A stretch of DNA of 64,000 nt from Desulforamulus putei DSM 12395 (lineage in GTDB: Bacteria; Bacillota; Desulfotomaculia; Desulfotomaculales; Desulfotomaculaceae): NCBI RefSeq assembly GCF_900129195.1, contig NZ_FQUY01000001.1, forward strand, positions 416,752 through 480,751, read 5' to 3'. The stretch's first letter is position 1. Every line of letters starts with the position of its first letter. Made by a program: the position numbers and the translations under genes. The notes beneath the pieces were generated by a model, which made no database searches, was not told the DNA's origin, and saw only the letters and a list, made by a program, of their open reading frames with translations. Shown piece by piece: positions 26,864 through 36,112 of the stretch.

Positions 26864-27088
26864 TTAGTCTTGTCCCATAATGGACCCGATGCCATGGGTC
26901 CAAAAATGATCTTTCAAGTAGCCGATGCATTTAGGCGTAACACCGAACTCCTTTGCCATTTCCTCATCAGACCGGTTGTTCTTTATACCGTCAATAAGAG
27001 CATCAAAGTCGACACCAACTTCGTTTGCCTTGGTTTCCAAACTTGGTTCTGTACTCCAGGGAACTCTGGACCTGAGATATTCTTCCAT
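26864..27088 (-). CDS. Small helix-turn-helix protein, 74 residues
   Basis: Residues about 30-62 read DALIDGIKNNRSDEEMAKE followed by FGVTPKCIGYLKDHFW, a tri-helical HTH of the homeodomain-like/sigma-70 region 4 type with the recognition helix at TPKCIGYLKDHF. GGGAGGAAG lies 6 bases before the ATG. It has its own terminator. Probably a small DNA-binding protein; family not recognised and target unknown. Confidence 0.65.
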   Translation of the reverse strand: MEEYLRSRVPWSTEPSLETKANEVGVDFDALIDGIKNNRSDEEMAKEFGVTPKCIGYLKDHFWTHGIGSIMGQD

Positions 27089-27163
27089 ATCAATCTTCCT
27101 CCCTGCTGACTTATTATAACTAGTCTTTCTCAGCGGGATGTGGATTATCCATGAAAAACAAAA

Positions 27164-27179
27164 ACCACCTCAAGGTGGT
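27164..27179 (-). terminator. Terminator downstream of the histidine phosphatase
   Basis: ACCACC / GGTGGT stem with a TTGA loop (minus strand) followed by TTTTTGTTTTTC. Confidence 0.8.
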
Positions 27180-27193
27180 GGCCTAACATCACA

Positions 27194-27820
27194 CTATTTT
27201 TCATGCAAATGACAGGTATCGTTAAACAACTCCAAAATTGCTTTCTCAGGCCCGTGATATTCGAGAACGGTTAGTGAAACGTTGTCCAACCGCAATTGCC
27301 AAAAATGATTTAAATCTAAGCCTAGGGCGGCACCCACGATGACTCGAATGACCCCGCCGTGGGCCGCCACCACCACCGTTTCTCCGGCATGGCGGGTGAT
27401 AATGCCCGCGACGGCCCTGGTACAGCGGTCCACCACCTGCTGCAGGCTTTCTCCGGCAGGAATTTGGATGGTTAACGGACTGGCCCACCACCGGGTGCTC
27501 AGTTCACCGTAAGCTTCGGCAATTTCCTTAAAGGTGAGGCCTTCCCACCGGCCGAAGTTGATTTCCCGTAATTCCGGCAGGTAGTAAACGGTTCCCCGGT
27601 GGGGTTCCGCCAGGATTCCGGCGGTTTCCCTGGCCCGGGACAAATCACTGCTGTAGAAAGCATCAATCTTCAGGTTGCTGAGACGTTCCGCCAGGGCTTT
27701 GGCCTGCTTCCTGCCGCGCTCGGACAATGGGATATCCGAGTGGCCCTGAAATTTTCCGCCGGCGTTCCATGCTGTTTCGCCATGACGCACCAGGTAGATC
27801 CTGGTCTTCACCGTCATCAA
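27194..27820 (-). CDS. Histidine phosphatase (alpha-ribazole phosphatase / phosphoglycerate mutase-like)
   Basis: 208 residues. Catalytic motif LVRHGETAWN with phospho-His near residue 13, second arginine in YSSDLSRARETA, acid/base Glu in LREINFGRWEGL, and a late His in VVAAHGGVIR. The position just downstream of cobU, 13 bases away, supports CobC activity: removal of the 5'-phosphate of alpha-ribazole or adenosylcobalamin phosphate. Sequence alone does not exclude a general phosphatase. Confidence 0.8.
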   Translation of the reverse strand: MMTVKTRIYLVRHGETAWNAGGKFQGHSDIPLSERGRKQAKALAERLSNLKIDAFYSSDLSRARETAGILAEPHRGTVYYLPELREINFGRWEGLTFKEIAEAYGELSTRWWASPLTIQIPAGESLQQVVDRCTRAVAGIITRHAGETVVVAAHGGVIRVIVGAALGLDLNHFWQLRLDNVSLTVLEYHGPEKAILELFNDTCHLHEK

Positions 27821-27832
27821 TCCCTTCTTAGA

Positions 27833-28414
27833 TTAAATGGTACATGCTCGGGATTTTAATTCGATGGGCAACCCCGCTGCCACAAAGTAAACCTCATCGG
27901 CATAATGCGCCAAAATCTGGTTGGCCGAACCGGCCACATCCCGAAAGGCGCGGCCCAGGGGATTATCCGGCACCAGCCCCAGACCCACTTCGTTACTGAC
28001 CACCACCACAGAGGACCGGCAGTTTTGGCACGTTGTTGCCAGTTGTGTAACCAGACTTAACAAGTATTTCTCTTTGTCCGGCCAGGGTGTAGCGGGACCG
28101 GAAATGTCATCATTTAATAACAAATTGGTCAGCCAGAGGGTGAGACAATCCAGTAACAAAACATGATACCGGTTTGCTGACTCTTGCACGGCCTCAATGA
28201 CATGCAGGGGTTCTTCCCGGGTATCCCAGGCAGCCGGACGCCTGTCCCTGTGCAGTTGTACCCGCCGGGCCATTTCCTCATCATATACTGCGGCAGTGGC
28301 TATATAAAGGATTTTGTTCCCCAGTCTCCGGGCCAGGCCTTCTGCAAACCGGCTTTTACCGCTGCGGCTGCCGCCCAAAACCAGGACCAGTTTTCCTTGA
28401 TTCGTGAAACTCAT
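27833..28414 (-). CDS. cobU: Adenosylcobinamide kinase / guanylyltransferase
   Basis: Phosphorylates adenosylcobinamide and transfers GMP to it in nucleotide-loop assembly of cobalamin. About 193 residues. P-loop GGSRSGKS (about 14-21), ATAAVYDEEMARRVQLHR with the guanylylated-His region, LLDCLTLWLTNLL, and VSNEVGLGLVPDNPLGR are all family marks. The ATG at 28414 is fixed by AAGGAAGG; the longer upstream frame has no site. It forms an operon with the phosphatase. No cobalamin riboswitch is visible upstream. Confidence 0.93.
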   Translation of the reverse strand: MSFTNQGKLVLVLGGSRSGKSRFAEGLARRLGNKILYIATAAVYDEEMARRVQLHRDRRPAAWDTREEPLHVIEAVQESANRYHVLLLDCLTLWLTNLLLNDDISGPATPWPDKEKYLLSLVTQLATTCQNCRSSVVVVSNEVGLGLVPDNPLGRAFRDVAGSANQILAHYADEVYFVAAGLPIELKSRACTI

Positions 28415-28567
28415 GAAACAACCTTCCTTATTCATTGCATAATGTAACAAATTTGATTGTGACCGGCAGTGTGTTATAGTAATATTACCAGGATTTCTGC
28501 CAGCACCGGTAAAACTCCTGCCCAACAGCCTTTATTTTAGCTAGGAATATAACGGAGGATAAACAAG

Positions 28568-29092
28568 GTGGTTCTCAATCGCATCAAGCAATTTTGGCAT
28601 GCCCTTTTCAGTAAAGTGGGCCCTGCTGAAATCACTTTTGTTAAAAGATATCTAAATGAACAAGAGCAATCTTTGTTCTTTAGCATGGACAGGCCGACCC
28701 AGACCCATTGCGTCAGAGTGGCCCGCACTTGCCTGAAATTGTTGTCAAAAAATAAACAGGTAAATGAAAAAGTGCTGATCAAATCCGCTTTGCTGCATGA
28801 CATAGGAAAACCCGCCAACCTTATTAAAACGATGGACAGGGTCCTCATCGTTGTGATGACAACATTAACACCGAGGCTGTACCATAGGATGCTGCAGGAT
28901 AAACTTTTCTCCGGGCATTTTTATCTGGCCGCTGCCGCTCACGCCAATCATTGTCTGGCCGGCGCTGACATCGCTAGGCGGGCCAACCTGTCCCCGGATG
29001 TGATTTATCTCATTGAAAACCACCACCGGTCGGAACAAGCCGGGGAACCTCCGGAACTGAAGTTGCTGAGGGAGGCGGATGCATTAAATTAA
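28568..29092 (+). CDS. HD-domain phosphohydrolase
   Basis: 174 residues with the metal-binding HD pattern: THCVRVARTC (first His, about residue 46), LLHDIGKP (HD pair, about 77-78), AAHANHC and later ENHHRS. The start is GTG with CGGAGG 9 bases upstream. These proteins hydrolyse nucleotide phosphates; substrate unknown. It is divergent from cobU and ends near a short GC-rich hairpin. Confidence 0.75.
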   Translation: MVLNRIKQFWHALFSKVGPAEITFVKRYLNEQEQSLFFSMDRPTQTHCVRVARTCLKLLSKNKQVNEKVLIKSALLHDIGKPANLIKTMDRVLIVVMTTLTPRLYHRMLQDKLFSGHFYLAAAAHANHCLAGADIARRANLSPDVIYLIENHHRSEQAGEPPELKLLREADALN

Positions 29093-29114
29093 TCCAAGGA
29101 AAAGAAATAAAAAC

Positions 29115-29129
29115 ACCGCCCGCGGCGGT
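29115..29129 (-). terminator. Terminator of the 88-residue coiled-coil gene
   Basis: ACCGCC / GGCGGT stem with a 3-base loop; minus-strand exit is GTTTTTATTTC. It may also slow plus-strand transcription from the HD gene. Confidence 0.7.
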
Positions 29130-29135
29130 TTGACA

Positions 29136-29402
29136 TTATATTTCCGTTTGAAGATTCTCCAACCGGTTTTGCAACTCGACAATTCTGCGATTTTGCTTTA
29201 ACAAACTCTGGGCGTAACGATAATTTTCTTTGTGAAGCTTGCGGTTCTCCTTCTCCAACCGGCTCACAAACATTGATTTATCCTTTTCGATTTTCTCTAT
29301 GAGGTTCATTAATACCCGACGGCTAAGCCGAAGCTGCTCTACTTTTTCTTCCAGTTCCTGAATCCGTTTTTGCAGATACTGAAGATCCGCACTGCCGTTC
29401 AA
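29136..29402 (-). CDS. Small coiled-coil protein, 88 residues
   Basis: Nearly all heptad coiled coil (about residues 8-85: LQYLQKRIQELEEKVEQLR and onward), K/E/Q/R-rich, no cysteines. TTG start; AAGGGGTGG stands about 11 bases upstream. Not recognised. It is separate from the aminotransferase gene behind it (69-base gap) and has its own terminator. Confidence 0.6.
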   Translation of the reverse strand: MNGSADLQYLQKRIQELEEKVEQLRLSRRVLMNLIEKIEKDKSMFVSRLEKENRKLHKENYRYAQSLLKQNRRIVELQNRLENLQTEI

Positions 29403-29470
29403 AACTGCACCACCCCTTGCAATCCCTCTTACAGTAGTATATGCTTCGGGGTGATGTTGTAGACATTTAA

Positions 29471-30637
29471 CTAATTGAACTGGAATAAAGAAGCAGCCCT
29501 TTCAACGGCCTCCTGCAAATCCTCCTCCTTTTGCACCAGCGCTATGCGCACATAACCTTCTCCTCGGGCGCCAAAGGCCACCCCGGGCACCATGAGTATG
29601 CCGGTCTTATCTAAAAATTCCAGGCAGAAATCCATGGAGGAACGGTAACCCCTGGGCAGCGGCGCCCAGATAAACATGGAGGCCTGCGGCTTCTCCACCT
29701 GCCAGCCCAGTTTGGCCAGACCCTCCACCAGAATATCCCGTCGTTTCTGGTAGGTGGTTGCGGTTTGCCGGACGCATGCCTGGTCGCCGGTTAAGGCGGC
29801 AATACCGGCCTCCTGCACCGCTGAGAAAACACCATAGTCAATGTTGGACTTAATGCGCTCCAGGGCACGCAATACCTCTGCATTACCCACAGCGAAACCG
29901 ATGCGGCAGCCTGCCATGTTATAGGTCTTTGATAAGGAATAGAATTCAATGCCTACCTCTTTGGCCCCCGGCACTTCCAGGAAACTCATGGGTTTAAAGC
30001 CATCATAGGCCAGTTCGGCGTAGGCCGCATCATGGCACACCACAATGTCATAGGTCCTGGCAAACTCCACAACCTTTTTAAAGAAATCCGCATCGGCGGA
30101 AGCGGCCACCGGGTTGTTGGGATAGTTAATGGTCATCATCCTGGCCCGTCTGGCCACTTCCGGCGGAATCAGGGTTAAATCCGGCAGGAACCGGTTCTTC
30201 TCCAACAAAGGCATGGGGTATAGTTCGCCCTCGGCCAGCAAAATAGAGGCCGCATATATGGGATAACCCGGATCGGGTACCAGGGCGATGTCACCGGGGT
30301 TGATGAAAGCCAGTGCGACATGCGCCAAGCCGTCCTGGGACCCCATCAGTGTCAAAACTTCCGTTGCCGGGTCCATCTCCACGTTAAACCTCTGCTTGTA
30401 CCAGTGGGCCAGCGCCCGGTGTAATTCTAATTTCCCACTGAGGGGATAGGTATAATTGCGGGGATTTTCCACACCCTTGCGCAGCGCCTCGATAATATGG
30501 GGGGCCGGGGGCAGATCGGGACTCCCTACACTCAAATCAATAACCCTTACTCCTGTGGCCTCCTTTTTGGCCCTAGCCCTGGCCAATTCCGCAAATATAC
30601 CCGGTGCCAGTGCTTCCATCCGGCGTGCCAGTTTCAT
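29471..30637 (-). CDS. Class I/II aminotransferase (DapL/AspC-like)
   Basis: 388-residue PLP enzyme of fold type I. Seen: LSVGSPDLPPAP near the N-terminus, NYPNNPVAA (about 175-183), the PLP lysine in YSLSKTYNMAGCRIGF (about residue 233), and the C-terminal arginine region GEGYVRIAL. Similarity in motif spacing suggests an LL-diaminopimelate or aspartate-type aminotransferase, which would tie in with the lysine/DAP genes at 55-61 kb, but substrate is not certain. Confidence 0.85.
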   Translation of the reverse strand: MKLARRMEALAPGIFAELARARAKKEATGVRVIDLSVGSPDLPPAPHIIEALRKGVENPRNYTYPLSGKLELHRALAHWYKQRFNVEMDPATEVLTLMGSQDGLAHVALAFINPGDIALVPDPGYPIYAASILLAEGELYPMPLLEKNRFLPDLTLIPPEVARRARMMTINYPNNPVAASADADFFKKVVEFARTYDIVVCHDAAYAELAYDGFKPMSFLEVPGAKEVGIEFYSLSKTYNMAGCRIGFAVGNAEVLRALERIKSNIDYGVFSAVQEAGIAALTGDQACVRQTATTYQKRRDILVEGLAKLGWQVEKPQASMFIWAPLPRGYRSSMDFCLEFLDKTGILMVPGVAFGARGEGYVRIALVQKEEDLQEAVERAASLFQFN

Positions 30638-30685
30638 TCTTCATTCAACTCCGATCCTGTATGATGCCTGATGTACAGCCGGGAA

Positions 30686-31516
30686 CTAGTTTTTCCCGGC
30701 TGCCGCCTTTAATAATTGAACTGATTGGTAGGGTGCCACAGCACCCCCCAGGATATTGCAGGTGTCGTGACCGACCCCGTGATAATCCGAGCCCCCGGTG
30801 GGAATCAGGTGATATTTTTGGGCCAGGTGGTAATAGTGGTCAACCATCAACGGGGTGTGATTGCGGTGCCACACCTCAATTCCTTTCAAGCCTGCCTCGA
30901 TAAGATCCGTCAGAAAGGGGTCAAGTTTAACCAACCCTGGATGCGCCAGCACAGGGACCCCCTCAGCCCTGATGATTAATTGAATGGCCTCCACCGGTGT
31001 TAGTTTTTCCCTGGGTACAAAGGCCGGTTTACCCGCCCCGATGTAAGTGGCAAAGGCCTCCTGCAGGGATGAAACGTAACCTTTTTCCAGCAAAGCCTGC
31101 GCTACGTGAGGCCGCCCCACCGAACCCCCGGCGGACAGCTCCAAAACCCTGTCTAAGTCAATATTTATATCAAGTTCTCTTAATTTGGCAACCATCTTTT
31201 TGGTTCTTTCCAGTCGTTCGCCCTGAAATTCCTCAAGTTTGGTCACAAATTCATCGTTGCGGGGGTCGATCAAGTAACCTAGCACATGGACTTCATTGCC
31301 CTGAAAATAGGTATTGACTTCCACCCCCGATAAAACCTCCAACCTGAAACCGGTTGCCGCCTGCTGTGCTTCCGTTACTCCGGACAATGTGTCATGGTCA
31401 GAAATGGCAATGGCCCTGAGTCCCAACCTTAAGGCCTTCTTTACCACTTCGCCGGGAGTATCCGAACCGTCTGAGGCAGTGGTATGGATATGCAAATCCG
31501 CATACAAAAGAATCAC
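30686..31516 (-). CDS. PHP-domain phosphoesterase (YciV/nucleoside-bisphosphatase type)
   Basis: About 276 residues. PHP metal motifs: ADLHIHTTASDGSDTP at the N-terminus, ISDHDTLSG, GVEVNTYF, VPVLAHPG, and GGSDYHG near the C-terminus. Characterised relatives cleave 3',5'-nucleoside bisphosphates or short oligonucleotides. GTG at 31516 is preferred (GGGAAG upstream); a TTG further up has no site. A 10-bp hairpin CAGCCGGGAA / TTCCCGGCTG (30676-30685, 30693-30702) spans the stop codon but lacks a T-run. Confidence 0.85.
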   Translation of the reverse strand: MILLYADLHIHTTASDGSDTPGEVVKKALRLGLRAIAISDHDTLSGVTEAQQAATGFRLEVLSGVEVNTYFQGNEVHVLGYLIDPRNDEFVTKLEEFQGERLERTKKMVAKLRELDINIDLDRVLELSAGGSVGRPHVAQALLEKGYVSSLQEAFATYIGAGKPAFVPREKLTPVEAIQLIIRAEGVPVLAHPGLVKLDPFLTDLIEAGLKGIEVWHRNHTPLMVDHYYHLAQKYHLIPTGGSDYHGVGHDTCNILGGAVAPYQSVQLLKAAAGKN

Positions 31517-31608
31517 CGCTTTTTTCTTCCCAGTATTCCCACATCGGAAGTCCAACCATTCTATATTGTTTCTAGTTAGGAAGCAAATTTCCTCTCGAAA
31601 TATTCAAA

Positions 31609-32550
31609 CTAACCGCAAACTTCTTTAAACAGACGCAGCCAATTGTTTCCAATTATCTTTTCAATTTCACCGGCTTTATATCCCCGTTTGGACAAGGCCC
31701 TTTCAATATTGGGGACTGCCACACTGGCGTCGTGCAACCCCTCGGTGGTGAAATCGATGCCGTCAAAATCAGAGCCAAGGCCGATGCAGGAGATGCCGCC
31801 GATTTTATAGATATGATCGATGTGGTCCAGCAGCCTGTCGATGGAGGGTTTATTGGCATCAATGAACTGGGGTACATAGGTGACACCGATAACCCCGCCG
31901 CTTTCAGCAATGGCCTTAATTTGCTCGTCCGTCAAATTGCGGGGATGGTCACAAAGCTGCCGGCAATTGGAGTGGGTTGCCGAGACAGGGGTCTTTACTT
32001 CTCTTATTACATCCCAAAAGCCCGGTTCGGCCAGGTGAGATACATCAATCATCATGCCAAGGGCAGCCATCCGCTGCACCACCTGCCGCCCCAGTTGGGT
32101 TAAGCCGGTGGCTTCAGGACCCATTCCCACGCCGTCCGCCAGTTCGTTTCTGCCGTTCCATGTCAAGGTTAAACCCCTCACACCCAGGTTGTAATAAACA
32201 TCCAGTTGTTCGACCTTGCCATTGAGCGCTTCTCCGCCTTCTATGGTAAGGACTGCAGAGGTCTTTTTTTTCTGTAATGTGTTTTCTATATCTCCATAAC
32301 AACGGACATGTTCGATCAAAGACCGGTTCATGTTGATCTCTTTTTTAAACAGGGTAATAATTTCGTTGGTATAATCCACCGGGTTGGTATTACATTCAGG
32401 CCCCACAAAAATTGCAAAAAATTGAACATCGATGCCGCCTTTGCGTAAACGGGGCAGATCCAAATGTCCACGGGAAGATTGAACTCCCAGCGTTCTGTTT
32501 TGCTGGGACAGCACTGTCAAAGTATCACAGTGTGCGTCTACCACAGGCAA
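31609..32550 (-). CDS. Membrane-dipeptidase family metallopeptidase (M19)
   Basis: About 313 residues. Zinc motif VVDAHCDTL at the N-terminus, bridging Glu in LTIEGGEAL, DVSHL and THSNCR with ligand histidines, GSDFDGID near the C-terminus. Cleaves dipeptides, including D-amino-acid-containing ones. TTG at 32550 (AAAGGTGGGGG upstream) is preferred: the longer frame would run into the hairpin at 32599-32626 that follows spoVS. GTG at 32544 is an alternative. Confidence 0.85.
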   Translation of the reverse strand: MPVVDAHCDTLTVLSQQNRTLGVQSSRGHLDLPRLRKGGIDVQFFAIFVGPECNTNPVDYTNEIITLFKKEINMNRSLIEHVRCYGDIENTLQKKKTSAVLTIEGGEALNGKVEQLDVYYNLGVRGLTLTWNGRNELADGVGMGPEATGLTQLGRQVVQRMAALGMMIDVSHLAEPGFWDVIREVKTPVSATHSNCRQLCDHPRNLTDEQIKAIAESGGVIGVTYVPQFIDANKPSIDRLLDHIDHIYKIGGISCIGLGSDFDGIDFTTEGLHDASVAVPNIERALSKRGYKAGEIEKIIGNNWLRLFKEVCG

Positions 32551-32598
32551 CCGGCACCCCCACCTTTCCCTGGAGATGGAAAATCCTTTGAAGCAAGA

Positions 32599-32626
32599 AA
32601 CCTGTTTGCCGCGTAGCAAACAGGTT
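32599..32626 (-). terminator. Hairpin after spoVS
   Basis: 11-bp perfect stem AACCTGTTTGC / GCAAACAGGTT (32599-32609, 32616-32626), then TCTTGCTTC on the minus strand. A weak T-run; it may permit some read-through into the dipeptidase gene. Confidence 0.65.
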
Positions 32627-32650
32627 GTACCGAATTGACTGATTATTGTA

Positions 32651-32911
32651 TTATCTGGGTTCTACAATCAGCTTAATGGCTGTCCTTTCATCACCGTCGA
32701 TGATTACGTCAGTAAAGGCAGGGATGCAAATCAAATCAACTCCACTGGGGGCCACAAAACCTCTGGCAATTGCTATAGCTTTTACCGCCTGGTTTAATGC
32801 GCCTGCACCAATGGCCTGCATTTCGGCACAACCGCGCTCCCTCAGGACACCGGCCAGCGCCCCGGCTACAGAATTTGGATTGGACTTTGCTGAAACTTTT
32901 AAGACTTCCAT
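32651..32911 (-). CDS. spoVS: Stage V sporulation protein S
   Basis: 86-residue Alba-like protein needed for full sporulation and septum/engulfment timing in Bacillus. The whole length matches: MEVLKVSAKSNPNSVAGALA, then GAGALNQAVKAIAIARG and the tail ERTAIKLIVEPR. AAGGAGGG lies 8 bases upstream. It follows ymdB as in Bacillus. Confidence 0.97.
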   Translation of the reverse strand: MEVLKVSAKSNPNSVAGALAGVLRERGCAEMQAIGAGALNQAVKAIAIARGFVAPSGVDLICIPAFTDVIIDGDERTAIKLIVEPR

Positions 32912-33038
32912 GCTGAAACCCTCCTTAGTTAGTTTGGCGATTGCTCTAATCCCTGTATTGATTTTATTCTGCAGACTCCTAAAAATTCCTCCTATTGTAA
33001 GAAATTTATAAATTTTGTGGGGAGGGTGTGCCGAAAAC

Positions 33039-33818
33039 CTATTCTAACTCAAATATACGTTCTATTTTAAGGGCTGATCCATTGACAGGATCCACATCGA
33101 TAACCACGGCATTAAATTGATAACCGGTTTCCGCAACCTCAAACCGCCGGGGCATTTGCGTAATAAACTTCTCAATGACCAGGTGGGTGCTGACACCAAT
33201 CACCGAATCCCTTGGCCCGGTCATTCCGATATCGGTGATATAGGCGCTGCCTTTGGGTAAAATGCGCTCATCCGCTGTCTGCACATGGGTATGTGTACCA
33301 CAAACTGCCGTAACTCGCCCGTCTAGATACCAGCCCATGGCAACCTTTTCGGAGGTGGCTTCGGCATGAAAATCAACAAAAATGAGTTTGGTCTTGCCTT
33401 TTATTTCCTCCAGGATTTGATCCACGGTTCTGAAGGGGCAGTCCAGTTCCTGCATATAAATTCTGCCCGAGACATTAATCACCGCGATAGAGTGCCCTGA
33501 TTTGGTTTCAAAAATATTGAAACCTGCTCCCGGTGTACCAGGGGGATAATTAGCCGGTCGCAGGAGCCGTTTCTCTTTATCGATATAAGTAATAATTTCT
33601 TTTTTATTCCAGACATGATTCCCCATGGTAAAGACATCGACACCGGCGGCATAGAGCTGCCTGGCAATTTCTTTGGTAATCCCATGACCACCGGCGGCGT
33701 TTTCACCGTTGGCAATGACAAAGTCAATGTTTTGCTCTTTACGAATAAAACCCAGGTTGTCCAGCACGGCCTTTCTGCCCGGCCGGCCCACAATGTCTCC
33801 TATCATTAAGACACGCAA
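33039..33818 (-). CDS. ymdB: YmdB-family metallophosphoesterase
   Basis: 259 residues (TIGR00282 group). Di-metal motifs GDIVGRPGR, ANGENAAGG, MGNHVWNKKE, FHAEATSEK and GTHTHVQTADE. Bacillus YmdB hydrolyses cyclic nucleotides and influences biofilm/motility choice, and is encoded beside RNase Y as here. The start is TTG at 33818; the run of G upstream is about 14 bases away, so the start is less certain than the gene. Confidence 0.93.
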   Translation of the reverse strand: MRVLMIGDIVGRPGRKAVLDNLGFIRKEQNIDFVIANGENAAGGHGITKEIARQLYAAGVDVFTMGNHVWNKKEIITYIDKEKRLLRPANYPPGTPGAGFNIFETKSGHSIAVINVSGRIYMQELDCPFRTVDQILEEIKGKTKLIFVDFHAEATSEKVAMGWYLDGRVTAVCGTHTHVQTADERILPKGSAYITDIGMTGPRDSVIGVSTHLVIEKFITQMPRRFEVAETGYQFNAVVIDVDPVNGSALKIERIFELE

Positions 33819-33835
33819 TTTATCCGGAAGCCCCC

Positions 33836-34354
33836 CTACTTATTGAAAACCAGGACACGCCCTTCTTCTCTGAATGCATACAATCTTTTATTTTCGGATT
33901 TCGCTTTGATATTTTCCAGCATATATTCAATGAGTTCTTCTTGAACCACCAGGTCTTCGTCTGTGGGTTGGTCACTTTCTTCGGTAACCAGACTCTTATT
34001 TATGTACTGGCGGAACAACTCAACCATGAGAGCGATTTCCTCTTGTACCAGTGTATCCACATCCCTCTGAATTTCAATCATGGTAAGGGTGTCCGATACT
34101 TCGTAGCCGAGGTTGACAACCCGTGGGTTTTTGCATTCCAGTGTATTATAGACCTCGATGCTGCTCACAATATTTTCTTTTAGGTCAGCAATCTCTGTTT
34201 CCGATAATACGCCGGCGTACATAAAGGTAAATTTTAATAAGTGATTCTCAGGGTCAAAATTAATCTTTGCCACTTCAGGATACCTGATCAAGATGGAGAT
34301 TAACAAACTAACGCTGTTGGTCAGGTCTTCCTTCCCTTTATAACAGAAATCCAA
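33836..34354 (-). CDS. Conserved-looking protein between rny and ymdB
   Basis: 172 residues, acidic. Two alpha/beta segments (KINFDPENHLLKFTFMY; later the helical DVDTLVQEEIALMVELFR) and a C-terminal hairpin ENKRLYAFREEGRVLVFNK. No signal peptide, helix anchor or catalytic motif. TTG start with GGTGGTGA 7 bases upstream. Not recognised. Its place between RNase Y and YmdB, 18 bases before the latter, suggests a link with RNA turnover. Confidence 0.65.
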   Translation of the reverse strand: MDFCYKGKEDLTNSVSLLISILIRYPEVAKINFDPENHLLKFTFMYAGVLSETEIADLKENIVSSIEVYNTLECKNPRVVNLGYEVSDTLTMIEIQRDVDTLVQEEIALMVELFRQYINKSLVTEESDQPTDEDLVVQEELIEYMLENIKAKSENKRLYAFREEGRVLVFNK

Positions 34355-34478
34355 AAAGTTTCACCACCCGTTTTAACTATCCAAATAACTAATAATTCTT
34401 TGGTGAACTATACATTCCTGCTTGCGAATTTTTTTTGGTAAAAAAACTTTGTTCCAGTTCTGGAAGCAAGTGGTTTGA

Positions 34479-34512
34479 CAATAAAAACGACCCATCAGGG
34501 CCGTTTTTATTG
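34479..34512 (-). terminator. Terminator of rny
   Basis: 11-bp stem CAATAAAAACG / CGTTTTTATTG with inner CCC/GGG; the distal arm supplies the T-run on the minus strand. Confidence 0.8.
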
Positions 34513-34520
34513 TTCAGGTC

Positions 34521-36062
34521 CTATTTAGCATATTCAACATGTCTGGTTTCCCGAATAATAACCACTTTGATCTGTCCGGGATAATCCAGTTCATTTTCAA
34601 TCCTCTTGGCGATGTCCCTTACCAGACGGACCGCTGCCAAATCATCCACCTTATCGGGTTTAACCATGATGCGGATCTCTCTTCCGGCCTGGATAGCAAA
34701 GGATTTATCGACACCTTCAAAGTCGCTGGCAATCTCCTCCAGCTTTTGCAGGCGTTTGATATAAGACTCCAGCGTTTCCCTTCTGGCTCCGGGACGGGCA
34801 GCGGAGATGGCATCTGCGGCTTGCACCAGCACAGCTTCGATGGTTTTGGGTTCTTCGTCCCCGTGGTGGGCCGCAATGGCATGGATGACTTCCGGGCTTT
34901 CCTTGTACTTTTGGCACAGGTTAACCCCAATGGCAACGTGGGGACCCTCCACCTCATGGTCAACCGCTTTGCCGATGTCGTGCAGCAAACCGGCACGTTT
35001 GGCCAGCTTCACGTCAATCCCCAGCTCGGCGGCCATCAGGCCTGCCAAGTGGCAGACTTCAATGGAGTGTTTCAATACGTTTTGCCCATAGCTGGTACGG
35101 AACTTCAGTCTTCCCAGCAGCTTCACCAGTTCAGGATGCAGTCCGTGTACACCTGTTTCAAAGGTGGCTTGCTCCCCTGCTTCCCGAATTTGTACCTCCA
35201 CGTCCTTCTGGGCCTTTTCCACCATTTCTTCAATTCTGGCCGGGTGAATACGCCCGTCGGAGATCAGTCTCTCCAGCGCCAAGCGGGCCACTTCCCTGCG
35301 AATGGGGTCAAACCCCGACAGAATGACAGCCTCAGGTGTATCATCGATGATTAAGTCGATACCGGTTAAGGTTTCGAAGGCTCTGATGTTGCGACCTTCC
35401 CTACCGATAATGCGACCCTTCATTTCGTCGTTGGGCAAAGGAATAACAGCCACCGTGGCTTCCGCCACATGGTCCGCCGCACACCTTTGAATGGCTGAGG
35501 AAATAATATCCCGAGCCCGTTTTTCGGCCTCCTCTTTGGCCCTGTTTTCGTAGTCTTTAATCATCAGAGCCATATCATGTTGAAGATCCTTTTCAATATC
35601 ATTCAACAAAATCTGACGCGCTTCTTCTGAAGAAAGCCCGGAAATTCTCTCAAGTTCAGCCAATTGACGTTGCAAAACATTGTTGAGTTCAGCTTTGCTG
35701 TTCTCAATTTCAACCTCTTTCCGGCTAAGGGATTCCTCTTTCTTTTCAATGGAATCCATTTTGCGGTCCAAGGTTTCTTCTTTTTGAAGAAGTCTTCTTT
35801 CTAAACGCTGTAGTTCATTCCTGCGGTCACGAATTTCCTTTTCCATTTCGTTACGCAGTTTGAGGACTTCCTCTTTGGCCATGACAATGGCTTCACGTTT
35901 TTTGCCTTCGGCATCTTTTTCAGCTTCTTCCAAAATCTTCTTCGCCTGGACTTCAGCGGATGCAATTTTTCCTTCGGCAATATTTTTCCGAATAAAATAT
36001 CCCGCTACCAGACTGCCCAGGGCAGTAACGAGTATTACCAAGATTAATTGAATTGACTCCAC
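34521..36062 (-). CDS. rny: Ribonuclease Y
   Basis: Membrane-anchored endonuclease that starts mRNA decay in Firmicutes. About 513 residues: N-terminal TM helix ([19 protein letters not shown]), a long coiled coil (about 30-200), KH domain ([15 protein letters not shown]), HD domain with [10 protein letters not shown] and HHGDEE, and the C-terminal RNase Y domain. Start: GTG at 36062, fixed by AGGAGGTG 7 bases upstream; the longer frame from 36092 runs through that ribosome site. The promoter-structured RNA-terminator unit immediately upstream may control it. Confidence 0.97.
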   Translation of the reverse strand: MESIQLILVILVTALGSLVAGYFIRKNIAEGKIASAEVQAKKILEEAEKDAEGKKREAIVMAKEEVLKLRNEMEKEIRDRRNELQRLERRLLQKEETLDRKMDSIEKKEESLSRKEVEIENSKAELNNVLQRQLAELERISGLSSEEARQILLNDIEKDLQHDMALMIKDYENRAKEEAEKRARDIISSAIQRCAADHVAEATVAVIPLPNDEMKGRIIGREGRNIRAFETLTGIDLIIDDTPEAVILSGFDPIRREVARLALERLISDGRIHPARIEEMVEKAQKDVEVQIREAGEQATFETGVHGLHPELVKLLGRLKFRTSYGQNVLKHSIEVCHLAGLMAAELGIDVKLAKRAGLLHDIGKAVDHEVEGPHVAIGVNLCQKYKESPEVIHAIAAHHGDEEPKTIEAVLVQAADAISAARPGARRETLESYIKRLQKLEEIASDFEGVDKSFAIQAGREIRIMVKPDKVDDLAAVRLVRDIAKRIENELDYPGQIKVVIIRETRHVEYAK

Positions 36063-36112
36063 AGTTTTCACCTCCTGTCTTGGGTTCATCAAATTTAAAG
36101 TACCATTTAAAC

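Noticed and set aside
30676..30702. Hairpin at the end of the PHP gene as a terminator
   Set aside because: A good 10-bp stem but no T-run, and it includes the stop codon; the aminotransferase gene follows closely and may be co-transcribed.
34539..35354. Plus-strand frame of 271 codons inside rny
   Set aside because: Pure antisense shadow of the HD and KH domains of RNase Y; no start signals.
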